From Dinochytrium kinnereticum (lineage: Eukaryota > Chytridiomycota > Chytridiomycetes > Chytridiales > Chytridiaceae): a stretch of 25,808 nucleotides of DNA. Below are positions 1 through 11,351 of the stretch, piece by piece. The translations under genes were made by a program, and so were the position numbers. The DNA is taken from assembly GCA_027604005.1 (NCBI GenBank), contig JADGJT010000311.1:1-25808 (forward strand). The letters are read 5' to 3'. The notes beneath the pieces were generated by a model. That model ran no database searches and was not told where the DNA came from. It was given only the letters and a program-made list of their open reading frames with translations. Position 1 is the first letter of the stretch; each line of letters begins with the position of its first letter.

Positions 1-1045
1 TTAAGAAATAAAGGTGACTTTGAAATGGAAGTTTTATTCGTCATCCGTTGGGGGATAGATTTCAACCTTCATGACGGCACCCGTATCCTAACACCCGTCC
101 TCTTTTTTTTTTGCTTTTAAAATATCAGATGAGTTAGGTTTATGGGGTGATTGTTGTTTTATTGGAGTTTGTTTTTGTTTTGGTTGTTTTTCTTCTTTCT
201 CTTCTTTTTTTTTTTTTTTAATAGGTGACTTTGAAATGGAAGTTTTATTCGTCATCAGTTGGGGGATGGATTTCAAACAGGTGTGTCTTTATGACCGTGC
301 GCGTATCGTTACACCCCTGCTCTTTTTTTTTGCTTTTGAGATATCAGATGAGTTTGGTTTATGGGATGATTGTTGTTTTATTGGAGGTTTGTTTTGTTTT
401 GTTTTGTATGTGGTTGTTTTTCTTCTTTTTCTTCTTTTTCTTCTTTTTTTTTTTTAAGAAATAAAGGTGACTTTGAAATGGAAGTTTTATTCGTCATCCG
501 TTGGGGGATAGATTTCAACCTTCATGACGGTGCGCGTATCCTAACACCTCTCCTCTTTTTTTCTTTTGAGATATCAGATGAGTTAGGTTTATGGGATGAT
601 TGTTGTTTTATTGGAGGTTTATTTTTGTTTTGTTTTGTATGTGGTTGTTTTTCTTCTTTTTCTTCTTTTTCTTTTAAGAAATAAAGGTGACTTTGAAATG
701 GAAGTTTTATTCGTCATCCGTTGGGGGATGGATTTCAACCAGGTGTGTCTTCATGATGGTGCGCGTATCCTAACACCTCTCCTCTTTTTTTTTTGCTTTT
801 AAGATATCAGATGAGTTAGGTTTATGGGATGATTGTTGTTTTATTGGAGTTTTGTTTTGTTTTGTTTTGTATGTGGTTGTTTTTCTTCTTTTTCTTCTTT
901 TTCTTCTTTTTTTTTTTTAAGAAATAAAGGTGACTTTGAAATGGAAGTTTTATTCGTCATCAGTTGGGGGATGGATTTCAACCAGGTGTGTCTTCATTTC
1001 GGTACCCGTATCCTAACACCCGTCCTCTTTTTTTTCTTTTGAGAT
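1..1045. repeat. Tandem array of about five 211-243 bp T-rich units
   Basis: A shared segment beginning GGTGACTTTGAAATGG recurs at 13, 224, 466, 686 and 929, giving periods of 211, 242, 220 and 243 bp. Each unit holds a conserved core (GTTGGGGGAT, GTATCCTAACACC, ATATCAGATGAGTTAGG, ATGATTGTTGTTTTATTGG) and ends in (TTTTG)n and (TTC)n runs plus a poly-T run. Length differences come from poly-T/TTC expansion and from a short indel: copies 1 and 3 lack the CAGGTGTGT segment that copies 2, 4 and 5 have. The last unit breaks off near 1045. The window begins at a unit boundary, so the array probably continues upstream. Open frames across it are low complexity (Phe/Leu/Cys) and not credible proteins. 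It looks like a minisatellite or satellite; whether it is subtelomeric or centromeric cannot be told. Confidence 0.95.
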
Positions 1046-1928
1046 TCAGAGGTTAATGAGTCGCTCGCATGGTTCGTGTTTGGCTCATTTGATAATAAAT
1101 CAAAGTGAAACCCCCAATGTTGATCACTGTATTGCGGTTGTTTGAGATTTGTTCATGGACGTGGGGGGGAGTGTTCAATGATTTTGAAAGAGGCATTGAG
1201 CATGGTTCTTCTTCGTCTTCTTTTTTTTTTTTCTTTTTTTCTTTTCTTCTTTTCTTTTCTTTTTCTTTCTTCTTGCGAACGTCAAAAAAGATCTCTTTAT
1301 TGACGTCCCGTGAATTTGGACCCATTTATTGACATTTGTGCTGCACCTGATGTTATGGTTTGATCGCACTTTTTTTACCTTTGTGAATCGTTTACATTCA
1401 GATTTTTCAACTGAAAACCGAAATTGGCGAGTGTCCTCCCTTCACATTATAACGCACGTTTGCAAAACATCAACTCAGACACACTGGCTACTGGGACAAA
1501 GGCTGTGAAGCGTAAATGCAACTACAGTGATGTATTTTTTGCGAATCCTCAAGAAGGCATGAAAACGGCAGAAAGACAAAAGAGAAAAAAAAGGTCATAC
1601 GATTGGTCTGCAAAAAAAAAGCTACAATTATGAAAACAATTCACTTCAGCAAGTGCAAGAAACAAAGAGGTCAAATTTGGACAAAGGGGGGTTGCGCATG
1701 CATTCTGGAAAAGAACGACAAAACAGGGGGCAAGATACACACATTGAGCACAGCAAAGGTGAATGAATGAATACACGTAGAGAAAGAAGGGAAAATACGG
1801 GGGAAAAGCAACATGTACAGACGACTTTACGAGTATGCACTACATACAGAGCGAGGCGGCAAAAACAAAAGATAAAAAACAATGAGAAGAGAAGGGAAAA
1901 AAAGAAAGAAAAAAAATATACTCCTGGC
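1046..1928. other. Intergenic: array edge to 3' end of the sacsin-like gene
   Basis: Apart from the polypyrimidine tract I see no supported gene. Positions 1300-1340 carry two nearby TTTATTGAC copies. From about 1560 to 1925 the plus strand is purine-rich with several A runs, so the transcript strand of the minus-strand gene is T/C-rich here. This is probably the 3' untranslated region and terminator of that gene. No clear AATAAA was found close to its stop codon. The frame at 1424-1633 starts at TTG and is lysine-rich low complexity; I do not call it. Confidence 0.6.
1206..1274. repeat. Polypyrimidine tract
   Basis: Nearly 70 bases on the plus strand are only T and C, apart from a single G near 1215, with T runs of up to 12. 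It resembles the pyrimidine ends of the units at 1-1045 but lacks their core, so it may be a decayed relative or an independent simple sequence. Such homopurine-homopyrimidine DNA can form triplex structures; that is inference here. Confidence 0.9.
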
Positions 1929-4900
1929 TCATTCAATCAATTTCTTCAGCAATTCATCACAGGCCCTTTTCAATTGCTCCGCCCGATACGTAATAGCGAG
2001 CTCCTTTAGCTCCTCAACCGTACCACTTTGAAGGAAAGAGAGCAAAAAGTATTCAACGCGTTTCTTCAAATTCTCATCCAAGTACATATCCGCCACCTTC
2101 AGAAGCTCCATCGCAAGCTCATAACGCTTTTGATCCCCCAAATTCGGGAATCTGGCAATCAGCCTCGACGTCTCTGTCATATAGGGCGTGTCCTCATTTA
2201 CAAAAGACGCAGACGGGTCCAGCAAAGTGAGGTCGCTGTTGTAAAGAAAATAGAGGTAGAGACGGAAGGCGTCTGCACTGAAATTCTTAATCTCCCATTC
2301 GCTCTTAGACGCCTCTTCCCACTCGTTATCGAAAGCCTTTTTGAAGAACTCTGATGTCGCGGCGAGCACAGCCTTGTGAGCGTGGATTTTTGGTTTCTCA
2401 GCTTCACTCAGGGCAGAGGATTCTACCGGAAAGCTGAAAGTGATGTCCGACAGTGGTGAGGCCACGTCTAAAGACATCGCAAGCAGCTTAAGCATCGTAG
2501 ATTGCAGAGTACTCTTTTGAAGTCCACGGTTGAACGTTCCTGCGACTCGCCTGTAGATGTCGTCGGCGCCTAGCAGCCTCAGAAGATCTGTAAAGGGTTG
2601 AAGAAAAAGGCTAACGCCGCGAGATGTCTGACTGGTCTCTTTGTCCTCAATCTCTTCGTCATCGATACCAATAAGCAAGTGGCTTGCCGCGACCCACTTC
2701 CCATTGTTATAAAATACCTCTTTATCTTTCAGACAACTTTTGATTGCCATCTCATGGTTGTTCATGGCATTTTGAAGGTATGTGTATAACCTTTTCAGAA
2801 TGCACTTCATCCAGGGTTTGAACTGAACATTATTCTGGTGGACATTCTCAGAGATTATTTCTCTAGAGCGGCCGGAAAACTTGATCAAATGTTCAATTCG
2901 CGCAGAGACACTTAAATCCATTGGAATGTTTAGCAATTGAACATTCCAGTTGACACTCGCCATGACCGGATACACAGTAAAGACCTCCTCAAAATCATCG
3001 ATTGGAAACGTTCGTTTCCATGATCCAAGGTATTCTCCCTCATAGGCTGTTGGATAATGGCCATAGAACGATCCCGATGTCATTACGCTTGGCGTGGTAA
3101 GAGGTATAAACCTTCGGCCATTGACTTGATGAAGGATGGCTGTGCTTAGCCTACTGGACCTGCAAATCATAGATGCCCGTCGCAAAAGATCCGTCTTCAT
3201 TGAAAGGTTGCCATGGCTATACATTAAGTCTACCTTCTGGATGGCCTCACGCATCGTGATATCATCAATACTCGACTTCATTCCCAGTGCCGCGGTCATT
3301 ACTGCTGTTCCATAAATTGGTCTTAAACTAGGATGCATGAAATTTTCGGCGCCTTCAAACACCACATTGTGAAAGTCCGAATGATGGGAGTAGAGGCTGC
3401 TAGGAAATTGTCGGGTTCCTTGCATATCTAAAATGCTCGCACAAGATTGCAATCTGGCTACTAAACCATGCCAAAAGGCTCTCTTCAAAAATTCACGGTA
3501 TCGTTCAATCTCGACAGTAGGCCTCCCATTTCTCTCTACTGTTAATTGACGCGGAAAACTCACAAGTACGTGATCGCACAGGTAGCCCTCAATGGTCAGC
3601 GAAGAAAGGTTAAGTTTCTTAACAATTATCTGAAAGCCAGCATGGTGTTTCGATAAAGTAGGAATCGAGTCTAGATAGCAACGTCCTGGTTTGCCCCAGA
3701 TAAAGCTCAATCCATTGGGCAGGATGATAACATTCGATAATGGGCGAAGTTCGGTATTCAGATCGTCTGGACCTGGGATGTATGCTTTCCAAATCTGCAA
3801 ATCTCTCAAAACACCTTTAGCATTCTGCTCAAGAGCCGTGTGGTCGATAAGTATACAGAGCTTTTTGCCTAGGAGCTCTCTCTCATCGTCGGAAAGGTGC
3901 GAGTTAATGTACTTCACTGGCTTCATCCCAGTTTTTTCAGCTTGCTTACATAGCATCATAATAAAACTTTGAGTAGTTAACGGGACTGCTACGTCCTTCA
4001 AATGTCTTTGCGGCTCTGGGCAAAATGCTTTCTTATGCAACGTAGGCATATTTAGAGCCCTTAGCAAGTTGGCAGTTTCCGTATTCCCAGTTTTGTCTGA
4101 TAAGAGAGCAGGGAATTCCAGAGGCATTACATCTTCCGAAGAAGTTACAAGCAAAGGAACTCCTTTCAATGTCTTTAAGTCGATTCTTAACAGGATTAAA
4201 TGCTTCCAGATAGCGTTTAACCTCTTAAAATCTAAGCCATGAAGACCCAACTTGAAACTTTGGTTCATTAACTTAGCGAGAATCTCATGCAGAAGTTCTT
4301 CATAGAGTGCAGCCGTAAAAAGATGAATTGGTAGCGAGGGAATCTTTGCAATCCACCTCTTCACTGATTTGAGATCAACAAGATTCGAATCAACAAATCT
4401 CAAATCATACTCAGTCCCAAAAGCCAGGCGAAGTTCGGCGTCGCCCAAATCTAATGAATTGATAAAGAACCTCCTCGTTTTTGAAGAGACTGAAGTAGCC
4501 TTTCCCATTGATTGCCAAGTGCCATTTACGAGTGGGAAAAGGTCGAGATTGGCAACAGAGGAATCGAGCGTCTCTACTCCACTCAATACGTACTCGATTA
4601 AGCTCAACACGAATTTCTTACTTTTATGTTTTTCAAGAAAATCAAAAAGTTTGATCTTTCCTAAAACATCTCTCATCCAACCTGATGTAAAAAATTCTAT
4701 TTTTACCTCGTTTTCCTTAGCTAGTATCTCAAGGGCTCTGAAGATATTGCGGCTCATCGATATAAAATTTATCCGTAAACGACTGAACGAAGGTTCCGCG
4801 AGAAGCTCCTCAATAAATTCCATATAATTATGGCAAATGACTCCGTTTGAGAGAGAGATCAAATTTCTTTCTTCAGCACGATGACCTTTAGCGGTAAATA

Positions 4901-7900
4901 TAGAATGCTCTGCGCACGCCTTCAGTAGCTCGATAACATAGTGTGCTATCCACCAGTGTCGCATCGAAGTTTCCGGTGGCAAGAGAATATCTTGAACATG
5001 ATACGGATTGGTCTTATTTAGAGTCGTCCAAGCTTGTAGGGTTATTGTATGAATTGGAATTATGACCTTTTCAAAAAGAAATATGTTCCATTTCAATTTG
5101 AAGAGTTCTGACGAGACAAACTCATTATGATTGTCTAGCTTGATTCCAAATTTTTCCAAGATGGCTCGTTGAGACTCTAATAAGCCCTGACTATGAAATT
5201 CTAAGGACTGTCGATTGGTCGTGATTGCAAAAGACCCATTAATGTGAAAATTCAAATTGGTACGCAATGGCAAGGGAAGGAAGCAAAACACCCCTATAAA
5301 ATAATACGTTACAATCCAAAATATACTTAGGTAATTCAAACACCAACCTCCATCTTTATATGATTTAGGATCGTCCATGTTGATAGCAACTCCTCCAAAT
5401 GGCACCAATTTTTTCTCATCCAAGAATCGTAGGTGATCATCACTAAATGACCTTGACAGCACTTCGGCTTTAGGAACCCCTGATCCAATCAACCACCTCT
5501 GTCTCTTCTTATGTAAAGTGACTGCCGGTTTGCCATAAAGTATTCCGCGCGCGTTTCTCTGATGCTCCACCTCTAATTCAAACACATGGCATTCCTTCAG
5601 CACGGAATTTGACGGAAGAAACTCCCCATGGTGTTCTAACTTTTCCTCAGAGTGATGGCAAAAGTACTTCTTAATGGCATTTCGACGCTTTCGATCTTCC
5701 GGGGTGATACTTAACAAAGAAACAGTCCACAATACGATAGGATTAACAGGATAATCATCGGAAAGCACCTGTGCCTCCACTTTCTCGATGTTTCGCAAAA
5801 AGAGAAGGCTGTTTTGGCAGTCAGACTCAAATCCTTCCATTAGTTTCATTATGTCTTCTCCCGATGATATCTGGGACCTAATTTCACTCCTTCCAGCAAG
5901 CTCTCTACTATGCCGCAATGGAATTCGAAATAGCGTTCCTTCAAAAGGCATGCTTGGATCAAGCCCCAAAGCCTCTGCAGCCGCAAAATGATCAGGATAT
6001 TTACTTATCCATTCCGATTCCATGTATTTCACGCGAAAAAACGTGTTCTTTCGTAGGTACCACTTATGGGGATCAAACTGAAGAAAACGCTCGCCAGATA
6101 GGATACTGGGAATGTCGGTAAAATGGAAGACAGAGCAAAACCCATATCCAAATTTCCCAATCTTGACGGCTTCTTCTCGTTTACTTCCTGATCCAATGCG
6201 CAATATCCCTCTCCAATCTGACGTTTTGAAGAGACCATCGTTAAAAATCCAAAGGCATGGTCCTGACATCCATTCGGCCATAGCTGGAGAAAGAAGTGCT
6301 TCACCACCTCTGTAAGAACGGGTTCTGACGTCGAGGATAACCTTCAAATTCTTAGCGCCGGCGTCATCGGCATTCTGAAGAAACTCATTAAATATTGTAG
6401 ATTCCGAGTAATCTTCAAGCTTATTTCTTAAACAAGTAAGTAGCGATTCCCCATAGATGGTATGGTCCTCCCGGACTTCGCTCGTCCACAACGAAGAATT
6501 GAACAACTCCGTCATATCTCCTAAGCCTGCCTCATCTTCGAGGATATCCTCGTTATTACATAAATCGACCAGATTACTCTCAAATGTAATTCTCAACTGC
6601 TTTGCTACTTTTTTTGAAACATCAGGATGAAGCTTTTCGAGATCTTCAATTGTTTGCTTCCCGTCGATATCAGGATAGTAGATATTCCGAATAGGCATCA
6701 AAATATCATTTGCGGTTGGAGCAAAGAATAAGTCCGGAGTAACAGTTTTCGCGAGATAGACACTTGTGCCAAGGGACGCTAGGACCTCTAACGAGCTCAC
6801 GGATACGCTAATATCCTCCTTGCTCAAGGAAATTCCCTCGCATTGACGTTTATACAAATCACAAACCAGATCGAAAGTTTTCTCTGCTGAAAAGGTTTCT
6901 GGTATGATATCTCTTGTGAAGAGGGCGGGATAGTCGTCAAAGAATGTCTTTGGAACAAGTGCCTGAAACGGATACAACGAGCACCCTTTCGAACATCCCA
7001 CTGGCATGTCCATTGCAACTGTTTCGCAGGAGAAAAGATTTCCATCGATCAGAATCCATTTTAAAGTGGGCCTCCTCAGTTCGGTTAAAATGTTCAAGTC
7101 AAGCTTTAGATTATTCCTCAGAATAATGCCGTTCATACTGGAGTATATCTGGCGTATTTGAAATTCATCTTCCGAATCCAACGAAGATTTCTCAGAGAAG
7201 AATTTCAGTTGCAGAATGTGGGTATCCAATGGCGGAGAATTGTTCCATCCTAGACGACTTCTCAAGCCCTCTGATCTGATAGCTATCGATGTGATTGCGA
7301 CGGCATTAGAGAGATATTTATAGGACTGTGGCTTGCATTCAACTCCTCGTGTTAAAAATAAATCCCCAGTGCCTTTAACGGCGGGAAACAGCTTTATATC
7401 TTCAACTTCCTTCATTTTCTCCTCCGGGTTAGCATTTTTAAGCCTCTCGAAGTGCTCGTCAAGGTATTCAATCAATGCTGCAATGGAGTCTTCAGAGAAT
7501 TCACTTGTATTTTTGCAAAGCAAGTGTGCCTGATCGATTATATCTTCAAGAGCCAGATCTTGTTTTAAACCGAACTCGTAGAGTTTTGCAATTTCCTCTC
7601 GAGATTCGTATCTCGACGTCGGGAATTTCGACTGCTTTTGATAAATCCTTAAAAGTGCCGGGACATGCGGATCTAACAAATCACGCGGAGCAGCATAGTG
7701 CAACTTAGCGCCAACCTAAGAAGAAGTCAATATCATGTGAAAGATTTACTGATTAGGACCTGATTCACAGGAATAAATTCAAATCTTGATATTGCGTCTC
7801 TTAGGGAAAGATCCCTCGAAGTAGCCGCGTAAAACGAAAAAAGCTCGTCAATAAAATTCCTTAAAGTCTCTTGCCCTATCACTAATTTTTGCGTCGCGAC

Positions 7901-10717
7901 ATACGGCAAAACAAATTTAATCCAATACGGGAGTGGGTCTAACCGAGGCTGCTTTAATACGTCAGTAACTAAATAACTTTCTTTCAGAGAAAACTCGTCA
8001 ATGAGACAGATCCGGAACTGAGCGATAAGAACGTTCGAAGGAGCCTTAGACCGAGCAAGATATCCTTTCTCATCATCTGTGATTGGGGATAGAAGAGGCC
8101 CACTCCCGACAGCCAGCTCGCCCGGATGACAGTAAATCGGTAGAGACTTCAATGTCGCTAACATAGCATTGTTTATGCTTCTACCCCTGTGGTCCGAGGC
8201 AGCGAGATCTAATATAATGTCCCGCAACCTTTCAGATTCTTTCAGCGAAAGTTGAGCTAAAAAATCCCGCCATCTTTTCAAAGCTTGAAGTACGTTATTA
8301 AACTGAAATTGTACGACGAAGCCATGCTCTTTCGGGTTTTGTTGTATGAACCCCTTAACTTGTTCGACAATATTAGATTCCCTAGTAAGGAATTTACAGC
8401 CTAAGCGCACAAGTAGGTCCATATCCTGAACAGCTAGATCTTCTGAAAAAAGTAACGGAGAATCGCACCTTAAAGGTGCAAGTTCATTCCGTGGATAACA
8501 TGGCAAGAAATGCCATCCATTAAACGCTGAAATTTCATTTGGGAACTCTCTCAGCCAGCTCCATAATTTATGAAGCCAGTCGATGTCAACTTCTATGCCA
8601 TCAGGAACACTTTCGGTTTGATATTCGAGAAAGTTTTCCTTAAAGATCGACAATAAATGGGAAGGTTCGAAAATGACTAATCCGGAGCCTGTAGAGCCTG
8701 CCACGCGTTTCAATGACGACAAAGCAATCGGATTTAAAATTGCGACATTAACGAGACGACCATCTAGACGAGGCCGGAGGAGACCGAGGACCTTACTATC
8801 ATTATCAACTAAAATTAGTGGCTTTTCTTCCTTTTTAAGCTCCACGAAGGCGTTTTCTTTCAAAATAGGAATCAATGGAATTTGGTAAAGATCCTCTAAA
8901 TCCTCATCTGAAAGAATGTACGAAAGCAATAACAGCTTCTCGTTCGAAGAAAACGACGTAGTCCAGTCCATATTATTTCGCAAAGCCCAACGTACACGTC
9001 GAGGATCAAGCTTATGTCCCGCTTTTAGACCACAGAGTAGCTCTATGACAGTTGTGGGTACGTTCGTAACAACATCTTGACCACACAACTTCATCGCTTT
9101 TATTATTGGGCGAAAGCTATCGAGTTCCTGGGCAGTAAGGTTTGAGACAAGTGTCAAACAGTCACTCGCTGCGGTCCATCTTCCACCTTCTTCAAATAAA
9201 AAAGAAACCTCTGACGACAGCAGATGTCTGATAAGAGGCTCGGTCAAGTTGGACAGCATTGGAATGGACTCATCTTGAAGAATAAGCAATTCGTAAAATC
9301 TTGCTGGCCAAGGTTTCAGGGATTCCTTTTTCCCCACCCCCGTTATATGTCGAAGACATTTGGCATATAGCTTAACAGCATACTGGATTATGTCAGTATT
9401 CCAGTCAGCTAGGTCTTTTGATATCCCGATGAGGTCGTCACTTGATCCTTTGATGGTTCTCCTATTGGAGTCGACCGCAAAGCATGCATTGACATGAATC
9501 GGTAACGTCGTAGATATCGGCATGGGTAGGAAACAGTGCAGGCGACATTTTTGAAAGATTGGTTCGTCGAGCCGTCGCATGTCTACAGCGATTCCAACCC
9601 AGGGCAGCAACTTATTGGTCGCGCATAGATTTACATACTTCCCTCGAAGTGCCGAGCTAAGCTCCCCCATAACAAGCCAATTGGTAAGAATCGGTTTATC
9701 TCCACTGATAGCTTGTCTGATTGTTGCTTCAAAATGCGTTGTGGCATCCGATGCATTCGGATCGTTCATAAAGCGTTTCACATTATTGGCGAGTAGTCGC
9801 CTCTTTGTCCTAATAATCTCTATATTCGAAATTTTAATGGATGACAAGAGCCGAGCCGAGCTTTCACCGTCCGAAATTTCGTAGAATTCAATACTCTCTA
9901 GAAAATTAAGGAAGAGAAGGCAGTCGGATGAGTTCAATGCAAAGCTGGCAAAAATGCCGCGAATCTTTTGCACGCTGCATGCCTCGTTCTTGATAAGGGA
10001 TTCGAGAGAATCTGTTTCGGTTCTCAAAGGAAGTCGAAAAACCGTCCCTTTGAACTCCTTGGTGAAGTCCAACTTTTTCCCTGGCAATACTTGAAAAAGC
10101 TCAAGCTGCATCGAATGCGTCTCGGAAAATCGTTCCTTAACGAAATTCGCCCGCGTTCCGGAACGCCCATGAAAATGACGCGTATGTGGATCGATAAAAA
10201 CAAGGGATTCATCACTTAAAAGCATTGGAATGTCTGTCCAGTGATACACTTGAGAGAGGTCATAAGAAGCAGAATTAATAATAAGAAAAATCTATAAAGC
10301 TCACCGGACATGAAGCCAATGCCGTACTTTCCAATTTTTTCGACATCATCCTGCTTGTTTGAGTCGAAGGGCTGAGTCAAGCTCTCGAAGTCCTTCTCAT
10401 AGAAGATTGAGTCGTTGTAGCAAACCAAGGCAGGGCCGCAGAACCTTTGAGGTATGAGGAGACCTGAAACAGGTGCATTGTTAAACTCGGATGTGTCGCT
10501 CCAGAGGATGACGGAATGACCCACCTTCGGCACCCTCGCCACCCTCGCCACAGGTGTTGGACCTGCGGTCCAATATAAAGCATATCTTCGTTGCCCTCGC
10601 ATCGTCCGCGTTCTGGATAAGCTCGCTCAGAATCTGAGCTCCATCTGGATATTCACCCAGAACCTTCCTGATTTGCTTGTGAAAAGGCGGTGGTCGCAGG
10701 TTGAATGACCCAAGCAT
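1929..10717 (-). CDS. Sacsin-like protein with two HSP90-type ATPase modules and a C-terminal BTB domain
   Basis: Five exons on the minus strand: 10717-10525, 10463-10305, 10248-7769, 7715-5348 and 5293-1929; 8565 nt in frame, 2854 residues. The start MLGSFNLRPPPF fits where sacsin repeats begin. Module 1 has the GHKL N-box ELIQN (E32, N36) followed by NADDA, then GPAL and GKYGIGF, with the junction GFMS/VYHWTDIP restored by splicing. Module 2 starts near residue 1375 with EFLQN (E1388, N1392), then FGYGFCSVFHFTDIPS. Both modules carry the later sacsin signature CFLP(L/M)P. From about 2680 to the C-terminus there is a BTB/POZ fold (SDITF, HKAVLAATSEFF, FRLYLYFLY). Human sacsin has three repeats plus UBL, DnaJ and HEPN domains; none of these extras is visible here. 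Known sacsins are large chaperone-like proteins; the BTB end suggests a Cullin-3 adaptor or dimerisation role, which is inference. Family call is strong; cellular role is unknown. Confidence 0.88.
5294..5347 (-). other. In-frame 54-nt intron inside the sacsin-like gene
   Basis: On the minus strand this stretch begins GTTGGT and ends TTTTATAG. It is 18 codons long without a stop, so an ORF reading passes straight through it. Its translation (hydrophobic, starting WCLNYLSIFW) interrupts a conserved sacsin block; removing it joins SYKDG to GVFCFLPLPL, matching the family pattern. Retention would add 18 residues without breaking the frame. Confidence 0.8.
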
Positions 10718-11351
10718 CGTCTTGTCTGAACTTCAAGCAAGAATTTCAAAATTGAAGTTTGTCGGTTCCAGGCAAAGCTTTGCTTCAGGTGAGTTCGTCG
10801 ACTGAAGGACGGCTGCTGATGGAAGAGGGGGAGAGGAGCGAAGATGCCTAGAACCTCATTCTGTTCAATCGGGAAAGAAGGAGATGTTTTTATGGGGATG
10901 CATTCCTCTGCTGCTGCAAGGAATCCTTCAGTACAGTTGTCGATTGTTGACTGTACCCAGATGCTTCTTCCTACGCAGGAAATGGATAGCCGAGGATGAA
11001 TGGCTGGCCATATGCGAGGCTTTAAGCACTCATATGTCGGACTTGATGTTCGTAGGATTTTGGGGTTACAGGCATTGCAGGCATGGGACAAGCTCTGGGG
11101 AGGGAACGGATACCTCCTTGGCAGTGAAAAGGCCACTTAACTTTGGCAGGCAGTCAGTCCCTTCTGTGGAAACGACATTACTTAAACTAGTTTGAAGACT
11201 TCTAATCCGTCCTTGCCGTTCATAATCTATTCCTCTTCAGGCTGCTTGGTGGTACATCTAATAATTACATCCCAACGCGTCTGAACTCCTGAAAGCTACT
11301 GCATACGTGCAGCTGATTAGCACAGCAAGGTTGTTTGCCAGGGCTCGGATA
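10718..11351. promoter_or_regulatory. Divergent promoter region between the sacsin-like and BRO1 genes
   Basis: These 634 bp separate two divergent start codons and must hold both 5' untranslated regions and promoters. Open frames of 100-170 codons exist on both strands (minus 11136-10627, plus 10884-11195), but they overlap each other or the sacsin start in another frame and show no recognisable domain. A pyrimidine stretch ending CTCTTCAG near 11240 could be the acceptor of a 5' UTR intron of BRO1. No TATA box was assigned with confidence. Confidence 0.5.

Noticed and set aside
225..1042. Several plus-strand ORFs of 68-104 codons across the tandem array
   Set aside because: They are overlapping, Phe/Leu/Cys-rich translations of T-rich repeat DNA and appear in every frame.
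1424..1633. 69-codon plus-strand ORF, Lys/Arg-rich
   Set aside because: It starts at TTG, has no domain and lies in A-rich DNA downstream of the sacsin-like gene.
7733..10249. Reading the 838-codon and 1924-codon frames as two separate genes
   Set aside because: The first lacks a natural start and the N-box, and splicing at 10249-10304 and 7716-7768 joins both into one continuous sacsin-like frame with conserved junctions.
10627..11136. 169-codon minus-strand ORF upstream of the sacsin-like start
   Set aside because: It overlaps the real first exon in another frame, has no recognisable motif, and the frame at 10717 carries the conserved ELIQNADDA block.
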